Assembly (NCBI GenBank): GCA_947624665.1
Contig: CANQLK010000042.1
Coordinates: 1-12,704 of the forward strand
Direction of reading: 5' to 3'
Length of the DNA: 12,704 nt
Source: Candidatus Gastranaerophilales bacterium
GTDB lineage: Bacteria; Cyanobacteriota; Vampirovibrionia; Gastranaerophilales; Gastranaerophilaceae
This document shows, one piece after another, positions 7,643-12,704 of the stretch. Within the stretch, counting starts at the first letter, position 1, and every line of letters begins with the position of its first letter. Both the position numbers and the translations under genes were made by a program. The notes under the pieces were generated by a model, which made no database searches, was not told the DNA's origin, and was given only the letters and a program-made list of their open reading frames with translations.

Positions 7643-8890
7643 TTAATCCTTATATAACGGGAACTTTTCACACAGCTTCAAAGAGCGGGCCTTTAATTCC
7701 TTAATTTTTGCTTCATTATTTTCACCCGATATTTTAACGGCTTCGGCAATAATTTTGCCGATTTCTTTCATATCTTCTTCTTTAAAGCCTCTGGTTGTAA
7801 CGGCAGGCGAGCCTAATCTGACTCCGCTTGTTATAAAAGGACTCTGAGGGTCATTCGGAACGGTGTTTTTATTTGCCGTTATTCCTACTGCTTCCAATAT
7901 ATTTGCAATGTCCTTACCTGTTTTATTCTGCCTTCTTAAATCAAGAGTCATAAGATGGTTTTCGGTTCCGTTTCCGACAATATCCAATCCTTCTTCCATT
8001 AATGAGGCTGCAAGTGCTTTTGCATTTAAAACGACCTGCTTTGCATATTCTTTAAAATCGTCGGATAAAGCTTCTTTTAATGCTACGGCTTTACCAGCGA
8101 TAATATGTTCCAAAGGCCCGCCTTGCATGCCGGGGAATACGGCCTTATCTATGCCTTGGGCATGCTCTTTTTTACACATGATAATTCCGCCTCTGGGCCC
8201 TCTTAATGTTTTATGAGTTGTTGTTGTAACAAAATCGGCATAAGGGAATGGACTCGGGTGCATGCCCGTTGCCACAAGCGCTGCGATATGAGCAATATCG
8301 GCAAGTAATAATGCGTTAACTTCATCTGCAATTTCTTTGAACTTTTTAAAATCAATAATTTTCGAATAATTACTTGCTCCGCAGATTATAAGTTTAGGTT
8401 TATGCTTGAGTGCAAGCTCTCTGACATTATTATAATCTATTTCACCGTCTGAATTAACACCGTATGAAACAATATTAAAGTATAACCCCGAGAAATTAAC
8501 GGGAGAACCGTGTGATAAATGACCGCCGTTAGATAAATCCATGCCCATAACTGTATCACCGGGTTTAACTGCATACATAAATACCGCCATATTTGCCTGA
8601 GCGCCCGAATGCGGTTGCACATTGGCATGCTCTGCATTAAATAATTTTTTAGCCCTTTCTTGAGCTAATTCTTCAATTTTGTCGACATTTTCACATCCGT
8701 TATAAAATCTTTTATACGGTTTTCCTTCGGCATATTTATTTGTTAATACGCTTCCGCAAGCAGCCATAACGGCTTTAGACGTAAAATTTTCGCTCGCTAT
8801 TAATTCTATTGTGGTCTGTTGTCTTTTTAGTTCTTTTTCTATTAATTCCGCAACTTCACCGTCTGCCTCTTTTATTATATCAAGCTCCAT
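7643..8890 (-). CDS. glyA: Serine hydroxymethyltransferase
   Basis: GlyA is a cytoplasmic PLP enzyme that converts serine and tetrahydrofolate to glycine and 5,10-methylene-THF, the main entry of one-carbon units. The 415-residue length is standard. Features seen: ELIASENFTS (29-38), the NKYAEGKPYKRFYNGCE segment (51-67), VQPHSGAQAN (91-100), ADIAHIA (197-203), the PLP-lysine motif TTTTHKTLRGPRGG (222-235, Lys227), and FPGMQGGPLEH further on. The family usually reads Y-G-G-C-E at the substrate loop; here it is Y-N-G-C-E (63-67), a conservative oddity. It is the first gene of the minus-strand operon: ATG at 8890-8888, GAGG 6 nt upstream. Its product supplies the formyl donor pool that fmt uses downstream. 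Confidence 0.98.
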   Translation of the reverse strand: MELDIIKEADGEVAELIEKELKRQQTTIELIASENFTSKAVMAACGSVLTNKYAEGKPYKRFYNGCENVDKIEELAQERAKKLFNAEHANVQPHSGAQANMAVFMYAVKPGDTVMGMDLSNGGHLSHGSPVNFSGLYFNIVSYGVNSDGEIDYNNVRELALKHKPKLIICGASNYSKIIDFKKFKEIADEVNALLLADIAHIAALVATGMHPSPFPYADFVTTTTHKTLRGPRGGIIMCKKEHAQGIDKAVFPGMQGGPLEHIIAGKAVALKEALSDDFKEYAKQVVLNAKALAASLMEEGLDIVGNGTENHLMTLDLRRQNKTGKDIANILEAVGITANKNTVPNDPQSPFITSGVRLGSPAVTTRGFKEEDMKEIGKIIAEAVKISGENNEAKIKELKARSLKLCEKFPLYKD

Positions 8891-8929
8891 TATAATCCTC
8901 GTTTTCTTTTTATATCCCCTTCATCTATT

Positions 8930-8958
8930 AGTATATTTTACTTGCAAAAAAAAGTACA
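8930..8958 (-). promoter_or_regulatory. Candidate promoter for the glyA-truB operon
   Basis: On the minus strand, TATACT (8935-8930) matches five of six -10 bases, including the key T, A and final T. TGTACT (8958-8953) lies 17 nt upstream but matches only three of six -35 bases. It would give a leader of about 35 nt before the glyA ATG. The DNA here is very AT-rich, so chance matches are frequent. Confidence 0.3.
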
Positions 8959-8975
8959 TTATATGTAAAAAATAT

Positions 8976-9003
8976 TTGAAAATTTTTTCATCTAACGTAA
9001 AAT
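8976..9003 (+). promoter_or_regulatory. Candidate sigma70-type promoter for dnaJ-queE
   Basis: TTGAAA (8976-8981) and TAAAAT (8998-9003) each match five of six consensus bases, with a 16-nt spacer. Transcription would begin near 9010, leaving a very short leader of about 14 nt in which GGGGG (9010-9014) is the only ribosome binding element. The 133-nt gap is shared with the divergent glyA promoter region. I saw no heat-shock (CIRCE-type) inverted repeat in it. Confidence 0.5.
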
Positions 9004-9009
9004 ATTTTT

Positions 9010-9014
9010 GGGGG
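9010..9014 (+). promoter_or_regulatory. Ribosome binding site supporting the dnaJ TTG start
   Basis: A run of five G lies 9 nt before the TTG at 9024-9026. It can pair with the CCUCC of 16S rRNA, one pair being G-U. No ATG in the frame gives a J-domain start; the upstream ATG at 8811 would run antisense through glyA. This decides for TTG as the start. Confidence 0.6.
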
Positions 9015-9023
9015 AAATTTGTT

Positions 9024-10076
9024 TTGACAAATTATTATAATAAAGATTTATATAAAATTCTGAATGTTAACTATAATGCGACAGATGAAGAAATTAAGTT
9101 ATCCTACAGAAATTTAGTAAGAAAGTATCATCCCGATATCGCAGGAAAAAATGTTGATGAGTCGATGTTTAAACAAATCCATGAAGCCTACGAAATTTTA
9201 AAAAATAAAGAAAGCAGAAAGAAATACGATATCCTTCACGGCTATTATACAGAGAGAATTAGAAAAGAATCCGAAGAAATAATTCAAAAAAAACAAAAAG
9301 AAAAATATGCCGAATATATAAAAAAAGCAAAAGAAAATGCTTCGGAAGCCGCTTCTTTCTCTAAATCAATCAATAATGCTCTTGATAATCTGTTTTATTC
9401 TCAAAAGCACACCTCAAAACAAAATAAACCCAAAACACCCGTTAACGGTTCGGATATAAATATAGATTTGAATATTTCCTGTTTTGAAGCATTAAACGGT
9501 ACAAGCAGAAAGGTTAATATACTTCATACTCAACCTTGTCCTAATTGCGAAGGCAGAACTTTTTTGAACGGAAGTGTATGTACAATGTGCAATGGAACGG
9601 GGCAATTGTCTTTACAAAAAAAGATTAATGTTAAAATCCCAAAAGGTGTAACGCAAGGCTCCAAAGTCAGAGTTAAAAAAGAAGGAAATAAGGGTCTTTA
9701 TGGCGGTAAAGACGGCGATTTATTTTTGATTATTAATATTGAAAAAAATAAATATTTTGAAATAGAAGGCATGAATATACTCTGTAATCTTCCCGTTACA
9801 CCTTATGAAGCTGCACTTGGGGCGGAAATCCCTATTACCGTGATGAAAGAAACAATTAACGTTAAAATTCCCCCTTTGACTTCCTCGGGACAAAAGTTAA
9901 GATTATCCGGACTCGGATTGGATAATAAATCCAAAACAAAAAAAGGCGACATTATTATTACAGTTCTTGTTAAATTCCCCGAATCCATTTCCGAAAAAGA
10001 AAAGGCTCTTTATTCAAAACTTCGTGATATTTCAAAAGATGATATTAGAAAAGATATGAACGATGCCTCAAAATAA
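9024..10076 (+). CDS. dnaJ: DnaJ-family co-chaperone with a half-size zinc module
   Basis: DnaJ-type co-chaperones deliver clients to Hsp70 (DnaK) and stimulate its ATPase. The 350-residue product from the TTG at 9024 has a J domain (about 3-72) with HPD at 36-38. There is no clear Gly/Phe-rich segment; a long charged, probably helical linker (about 73-140) takes its place. The first part of the client-binding beta domain (about 145-170) is followed by only two CxxC motifs, Cys172/Cys175 and Cys186/Cys189. Canonical DnaJ has four CxxCxGxG repeats and two zincs. The rest of the C-terminal beta domains follows: KKINVKIPKGV (199-209), KEGNKGLYGGKDGDL (219-233) and IKIPP-like and LRLSGLG (292-298) segments. 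It is therefore a DnaJ relative with about half the zinc domain, and the main DnaJ of the genome may lie elsewhere. It overlaps queE by 14 nt. Confidence 0.87.
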   Translation: MTNYYNKDLYKILNVNYNATDEEIKLSYRNLVRKYHPDIAGKNVDESMFKQIHEAYEILKNKESRKKYDILHGYYTERIRKESEEIIQKKQKEKYAEYIKKAKENASEAASFSKSINNALDNLFYSQKHTSKQNKPKTPVNGSDINIDLNISCFEALNGTSRKVNILHTQPCPNCEGRTFLNGSVCTMCNGTGQLSLQKKINVKIPKGVTQGSKVRVKKEGNKGLYGGKDGDLFLIINIEKNKYFEIEGMNILCNLPVTPYEAALGAEIPITVMKETINVKIPPLTSSGQKLRLSGLGLDNKSKTKKGDIIITVLVKFPESISEKEKALYSKLRDISKDDIRKDMNDASK

Positions 10077-10731
10077 AGCTTTAATAAAAGAAATATTTCA
10101 ATCCATACAGGGTGAAGGGCCTTATATGGGCGTTAACCAGCTGTTTATCAGGTTCTCCAAATGTAATTTGAATTGCAGTTATTGCGATACGGATTTTAAG
10201 TCCGATTTAAAAGAATATAACTCGATTGAATTGTTAAATGAAATAAAAAAATATAAAAATATTCACTCCGTAAGCCTGACAGGCGGCGAACCTTTAACGG
10301 AAATTGATTTCCTTTTGGAACTTCTTCCGTTACTTGATAACAAAATTTATCTTGAAACCAATGGTACTCTATATAATAATCTTTTAAAGATTATTGATTA
10401 TACAGATATAGTTTCAATGGATATTAAACTGCCTTCAGCAACGAACATGCCCGATATGTTTGATACTCACAAAAAATTTATAGAGATTGCAAAGAAAAAA
10501 GATTTATTTTTAAAAGTAGTTTTTAATGAAAAAATAACTGACTATGAAATGGAAAAAACCGTAAATTTAGCGAAAGAATACGAAATATTAATCGTATTGC
10601 AGCCTCAAATGAGCGGAAATAACCTTTGTATATCATCGGATATAATAAATGGAATTTATAACAAATTTACGGACAGATATAAAAATGTACGATTAATCCC
10701 GCAGGTTCATAAATTTTTAAATTTAAGATGA
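10063..10731 (+). CDS. queE: 7-carboxy-7-deazaguanine synthase (radical SAM)
   Basis: QueE is a radical SAM enzyme that contracts 6-carboxy-tetrahydropterin to 7-carboxy-7-deazaguanine, an intermediate to preQ0 and queuosine in tRNA, or to 7-deazaguanine DNA modification. In 222 residues it shows the QueE opening EIFQSIQGEGPYMG (10-23), the cluster-binding CNLNCSYCDT (34-43; Cys34, Cys38 and Cys41, CX3CX2C), SLTGGEP (71-77) and a C-terminal LQPQMSG segment near 178-184. The shortness and the QGEG motif are typical of QueE rather than other radical SAM proteins. The ATG at 10063 lies inside the end of dnaJ (14-nt overlap), without an obvious ribosome binding site, so translation is probably coupled. 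No other queuosine gene is visible in the window. Confidence 0.94.
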   Translation: MPQNKALIKEIFQSIQGEGPYMGVNQLFIRFSKCNLNCSYCDTDFKSDLKEYNSIELLNEIKKYKNIHSVSLTGGEPLTEIDFLLELLPLLDNKIYLETNGTLYNNLLKIIDYTDIVSMDIKLPSATNMPDMFDTHKKFIEIAKKKDLFLKVVFNEKITDYEMEKTVNLAKEYEILIVLQPQMSGNNLCISSDIINGIYNKFTDRYKNVRLIPQVHKFLNLR

Positions 10732-10744
10732 TTAAATTTTAAAA
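10714..10744. terminator. AT-only hairpin at the convergent ends of queE and the barrel gene
   Basis: Bases 10714-10726 and 10732-10744 pair at 12 of 13 positions (single T-T mismatch) around a 5-nt loop, GATGA. The hairpin spans the stop codons of both convergent genes, whose ends abut without a gap. It is flanked by A- and T-rich arms on both strands, so it could end transcription from either side. The lack of any G-C pair makes it weak on paper, hence the moderate confidence. Confidence 0.4.
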
Positions 10745-11802
10745 GAAGTAGAAAATTTTATTCGGTGATTAATATTTTCATTCGGGGTATATAATTTTGA
10801 AGTGTTTATTTCAAATTCAAGGTTATTATTATTTTTATTCGGACGATAGGTTAAAACGAGTTCATCCTGCATGGAAGATTGAGAGATATTTCTGATGAAA
10901 CGTGTTTTTAAAGAAAGAGAATTCGTTAATTGAAATTCGGGAACAAAATACAGGCTTGTATTATAATTAACTGTATTTGAATAGTTACTTTCACCTATTT
11001 GCGCATTAAGTTTAAGTCTTTTTAATTTGTATTCTATAAATCCGCCGCCAGTATATTTATTATATCTGTCATATTCATTAGCAAAATAACCGCCGCCTAA
11101 GCAAAATGAACCTGCATTAAACGGTAAATTTATATAATCCGTTGATAATATTGCCCCGCCCGATGAAGCGTGATTATAAGATGAAGAAAAAGAGCCTGCG
11201 GAAAGGTTTAAAAATTTTCCTTTTAAAGAAATTACGGCACCTGTATTATATGTGGATTCGTTAGCTCTGATAAACAATAAAGAAGGTCCGTTTGCATCAA
11301 ATAAATTTGTCTGTCCCAAAGATGCGGAAATTCCTCCGTCTGAGGAAACCAGTTTTGAAGAATTAATTACGGATGGAATCGGCGCCATGTGTCTTGTGTC
11401 GGTGAAAAATGCACTTTTAAATGATTGGGAAGAATCCCATATCATATTTTCGTTTCTTATACTGCTTTCTATATTGTATTTATCTTCATTAATTCTTAAA
11501 TTAAATATATTTGTTCTGTTAATTTTATCAAGTACCTGCGTATTTTCATTATCCAATTTGAGTTCTACCGCATTTTGTTCATATCTTTCGTAAACATCGT
11601 CTAACGCATTTTGTTCGAAAGCAGATTCTTCCTCCGAATTCCGAAGCTCTTCAGTCCCCTCTTCTTCATCATTTGTTTCGAGTGTTTCTATATAGTGTCC
11701 CAATTCCAAAAAGCTTTCGTTAATTTCCGTATTATCTTTTGCGAATACCGAATTTGCTAAAAATATTAATGTAAATAATAATATAATATCTCTCATTCTC
11801 AT
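10732..11802 (-). CDS. Unrecognised secreted protein, probable outer-membrane beta-barrel
   Basis: I do not recognise the family. From the ATG at 11802-11800 the product has 356 residues. It opens with a clear Sec signal peptide: basic MRMR, a hydrophobic core IILLFTLIFLA, and a V-F-A cleavage site after residue 21. Next comes a strongly acidic segment (about 26-86), then from about 165 to the end a run of alternating polar and hydrophobic strands rich in Gly, Ser, Asn, Tyr and Phe. Examples are the GAVISLKGKFLNLSAGSF segment and the final HRIKFSTSFKI, which resembles an outer-membrane barrel C-terminal strand. This suggests a small barrel with a periplasmic acidic N-terminal region. A TTG 14 codons upstream would extend the frame, but it puts polar residues before the signal peptide and is less likely. 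A second ATG two codons on is also possible. It stands alone on this strand. Confidence 0.7.
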   Translation of the reverse strand: MRMRDIILLFTLIFLANSVFAKDNTEINESFLELGHYIETLETNDEEEGTEELRNSEEESAFEQNALDDVYERYEQNAVELKLDNENTQVLDKINRTNIFNLRINEDKYNIESSIRNENMIWDSSQSFKSAFFTDTRHMAPIPSVINSSKLVSSDGGISASLGQTNLFDANGPSLLFIRANESTYNTGAVISLKGKFLNLSAGSFSSSYNHASSGGAILSTDYINLPFNAGSFCLGGGYFANEYDRYNKYTGGGFIEYKLKRLKLNAQIGESNYSNTVNYNTSLYFVPEFQLTNSLSLKTRFIRNISQSSMQDELVLTYRPNKNNNNLEFEINTSKLYTPNENINHRIKFSTSFKI

Positions 11803-11876
11803 ATCTATATTGTTATTTAAAAGATAAATTTCTTCAATAAACAAAATAAAATTGGTATTAAATAAAAATTATTTAA

Positions 11877-11905
11877 ATGTTATATACAATATTAAGTTTT
11901 GTAAA
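11877..11905 (-). promoter_or_regulatory. Candidate promoter for the barrel gene
   Basis: On the minus strand, TTTACA (11905-11900, five of six -35 matches) is separated by 17 nt from TAACAT (11882-11877, four of six -10 matches including the key T, A and final T). It predicts a leader of about 70 nt before the ATG at 11802. The call is tentative because the region is so AT-rich. Confidence 0.3.
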
Positions 11906-11961
11906 GACAAATCTTTATACGCTAAAAAGCAATACAGTCGTGCAAATAAGTCATATTGGCA

Positions 11962-11991
11962 GTTACATTATTATGAAAAAAAGTATATATT
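11962..11991 (+). promoter_or_regulatory. Candidate promoter for the 122-aa protein gene
   Basis: GTTACA (11962-11967, four of six -35 matches) is followed after 18 nt by TATATT (11986-11991, five of six -10 matches). It would give a leader of about 65 nt. Other TA-rich hexamers nearby score similarly, so the position is uncertain. Confidence 0.3.
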
Positions 11992-12062
11992 TATAAAGTA
12001 ACTAGCAAAAATTTTTATTAACAGGTTTTAAAACATAATGCAAATAAAACACGGAGATTAAA

Positions 12063-12431
12063 ATGACAGAAATAAATAATAACGTAAATACATTCGGATA
12101 TAAAGTAGAAAAACTGCAAGGTGCGGAAAAACAAAAAACGTCAGAAATAAAAGCAACGGAAGAAGAAACACAGGCAAATGATAAGATACTTGATACAGGT
12201 GTTCTCGGTCGTTCGCAAGTCGTTAACAGAGCAAAAAGTTCTGACGGCATTTCAAGCGTTGACGAAGCTGTAAAATTGGCGAATGAAGATATTACAAAGT
12301 TGAATTGTTCGGATGAAATTTTTGATGAGGTTTATAATAAGTTTATAAATGACGGTTTCAAGCCTGAAGAAGCCTATATAATGGCAGCGTTAGGTCAAAA
12401 AGAATTTTTGGAAACAGCTCAAAACAGATAA
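12063..12431 (+). CDS. Unrecognised small acidic hydrophilic protein
   Basis: I do not recognise this 122-residue protein. It has no signal peptide, membrane segment, or paired cysteines (one Cys, residue 81). The N-terminal half (1-45) is polar, rich in Asn, Lys, Glu and Thr, and probably disordered. A short conserved-looking patch, DTGVLGRSQVV (44-54), follows. The C-terminal half (about 63-122) looks like a compact helical domain (SVDEAVKLANEDI, then DEIFDEVYNKFINDGFKPEEAYIMAALGQKEFLETA). The gene is clearly a real unit: GGAG at 12053-12056 lies 6 nt before the ATG, and a strong terminator follows about 20 nt after the stop. The opposite-strand frame over the same region is a shadow. Being monocistronic, it may be well expressed. 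A role as a small regulator, adaptor or exported substrate is only speculation. Confidence 0.8.
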   Translation: MTEINNNVNTFGYKVEKLQGAEKQKTSEIKATEEETQANDKILDTGVLGRSQVVNRAKSSDGISSVDEAVKLANEDITKLNCSDEIFDEVYNKFINDGFKPEEAYIMAALGQKEFLETAQNR

Positions 12432-12445
12432 AAAATTAAAAAAAA

Positions 12446-12486
12446 TAAAAAATCACTCGGGCAAAATACCTTGGGTGATTTTTTTT
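12446..12486 (+). terminator. Intrinsic terminator after the 122-aa gene
   Basis: ATCACTCGGG (12452-12461) pairs with the inverted segment 12469-12478 across an 8-nt loop. The ten pairs include a few G-U wobbles and are extended outward by A-T pairs, with eight T residues at 12479-12486. This is a standard Rho-independent terminator in the plus direction. It separates the small gene from pyrF. Confidence 0.88.
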
Positions 12487-12487
12487 G

Positions 12488-12516
12488 TTGATAAGTTATA
12501 TCTATAGTGCTAATAT
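12488..12516 (+). promoter_or_regulatory. Sigma70-type promoter for pyrF
   Basis: TTGATA (12488-12493) and TAATAT (12511-12516) are spaced by exactly 17 nt, directly after the terminator T-tract. Transcription would start near 12523, leaving a leader of about 25 nt before the pyrF ATG. This spacing and placement make it the most convincing promoter in the window. Confidence 0.6.
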
Positions 12517-12547
12517 ATTTTAGATATTTTTGTAATGGAATATTATT

Positions 12548-12704
12548 ATGAATAAATTAAAACCGATTGAAGCGAAAGACAGAATAATTCTTGCCTTGGA
12601 TGTTGATAATATAGATGATGCAGTTAAGTATGTTAATATGTTGAAAGATTATGTGGGGTTTTTTAAAGTTGGGCTTCCGTTATTTATTTCTTGCGGATTT
12701 AATG
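12548..12704 (+). CDS. pyrF: Orotidine 5'-phosphate decarboxylase PyrF, N-terminal fragment
   Basis: The first 52 codons of a gene that runs off the right edge. PyrF decarboxylates OMP to UMP, the last step of de novo pyrimidine synthesis, as a cytoplasmic TIM barrel. The fragment reads KDRIILALDVDNIDDAV (10-26) and later YVGFFKVGLPLF (35-46). It thus contains the catalytic-barrel LALDVD strand with its substrate-binding Asp and the FKVG strand with a conserved Lys (Lys40). The ATG at 12548 has a weak TGGAA about 8 nt upstream; the ATG at 12535 is followed by an early stop and can be excluded. The motifs fit the bacterial family; the rest of the active site (DxKxxD) lies outside the window. 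Confidence 0.9.
   Translation, partial: MNKLKPIEAKDRIILALDVDNIDDAVKYVNMLKDYVGFFKVGLPLFISCGFN

Larger units (their letters stand above)
11803..12062. other. Divergent intergenic region, 260 nt, very AT-rich
   Basis: This stretch separates the minus-strand barrel gene from the plus-strand 122-aa gene and holds no gene I can support. It contains candidate promoters for both, described separately, and a modest hairpin between them: 11900-11907 pairs with 11912-11919 across a CAAA loop (eight pairs, one of them G-U). No tRNA, riboswitch core or repeated unit was seen. Confidence 0.6.

Noticed and set aside
8437..8637. Short minus-strand frame within glyA.
   Set aside because: It is an alternative frame inside a fully supported glyA and has no features of its own.
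8891..9000. Possible glycine or folate riboswitch in the glyA leader.
   Set aside because: The leader is short and nearly all A and T, with no conserved G-rich core or paired helices of those classes.
8811..9023. In-frame upstream extension of dnaJ back to an ATG inside glyA.
   Set aside because: It runs antisense to the 5' end of glyA, has no J-domain similarity, and the TTG at 9024 with GGGGG upstream starts exactly before the J domain.
9024..9042. TTGACA followed closely by TATAAT, resembling a consensus promoter.
   Set aside because: The two hexamers are only 6 nt apart, too close for sigma70, and they encode the first residues of the DnaJ protein.
11803..11844. TTG start 14 codons upstream for the barrel gene.
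   Set aside because: It would place polar residues ahead of a normal signal peptide; the ATG at 11802 gives the usual basic start.
12002..12250. Minus-strand frame of about 80 codons over the small plus-strand gene.
   Set aside because: The plus-strand frame has a good ribosome binding site and terminator; the minus frame has neither and runs into the intergenic region.

Overview
The window is AT-rich (by eye roughly one third G+C), densely coding bacterial chromosome with the standard code, since TGA, TAA and TAG all serve as stops. It reads as housekeeping DNA: no tRNA, rRNA, insertion sequence, phage gene or CRISPR array was seen. A predicted signal-peptide outer-membrane barrel points to a diderm. 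An AroH-type chorismate mutase, a WecA/TagO-type transferase and very low GC would fit a gut Melainabacteria/Vampirovibrionia (Gastranaerophilales-like) lineage. That placement is my inference and was not tested; other low-GC diderms are possible.

Region 1 (1-8890, minus strand) is a ten-gene block, read right to left: glyA, a wecA/tagO-type sugar-1-phosphate transferase, def, fmt, aroH, a degenerate purD-like gene, ylxR (rnpM), infB, rbfA and the 5' end of truB, which runs off the left edge. Gaps are 1-16 nt or short overlaps, except 45 nt before infB, so one long transcript from the promoter region near 8890-9000 is likely. The theme is translation initiation fed by one-carbon metabolism: GlyA makes methylene-THF, Fmt formylates initiator Met-tRNA with formyl-THF, IF-2 delivers it, Def removes the formyl group, and RbfA, TruB and YlxR serve ribosome and RNA maturation. 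The usual nusA is not next to ylxR; a purD-like gene that has lost its catalytic motifs sits there.

Region 2 (8891-10731, plus strand) is divergent from glyA. It carries a TTG-initiated dnaJ with only half of the usual zinc-finger module, overlapping queE (7-carboxy-7-deazaguanine synthase). It ends in an AT-only hairpin that spans the abutting stop codons of queE and the convergent gene.

Region 3 (10732-12704) holds an unrecognised secreted, probable outer-membrane barrel protein (minus strand), a 260-nt divergent intergenic region, an unrecognised 122-aa acidic protein with a good ribosome binding site and a strong intrinsic terminator, and the 5' end of pyrF behind a good sigma70-type promoter.

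I found no clearly new multi-gene system. The points most worth following are the degenerate PurD paralogue inside the infB operon, the single-zinc DnaJ, the perfect 21-bp palindrome just upstream of infB, and the two unrecognised genes at the right.
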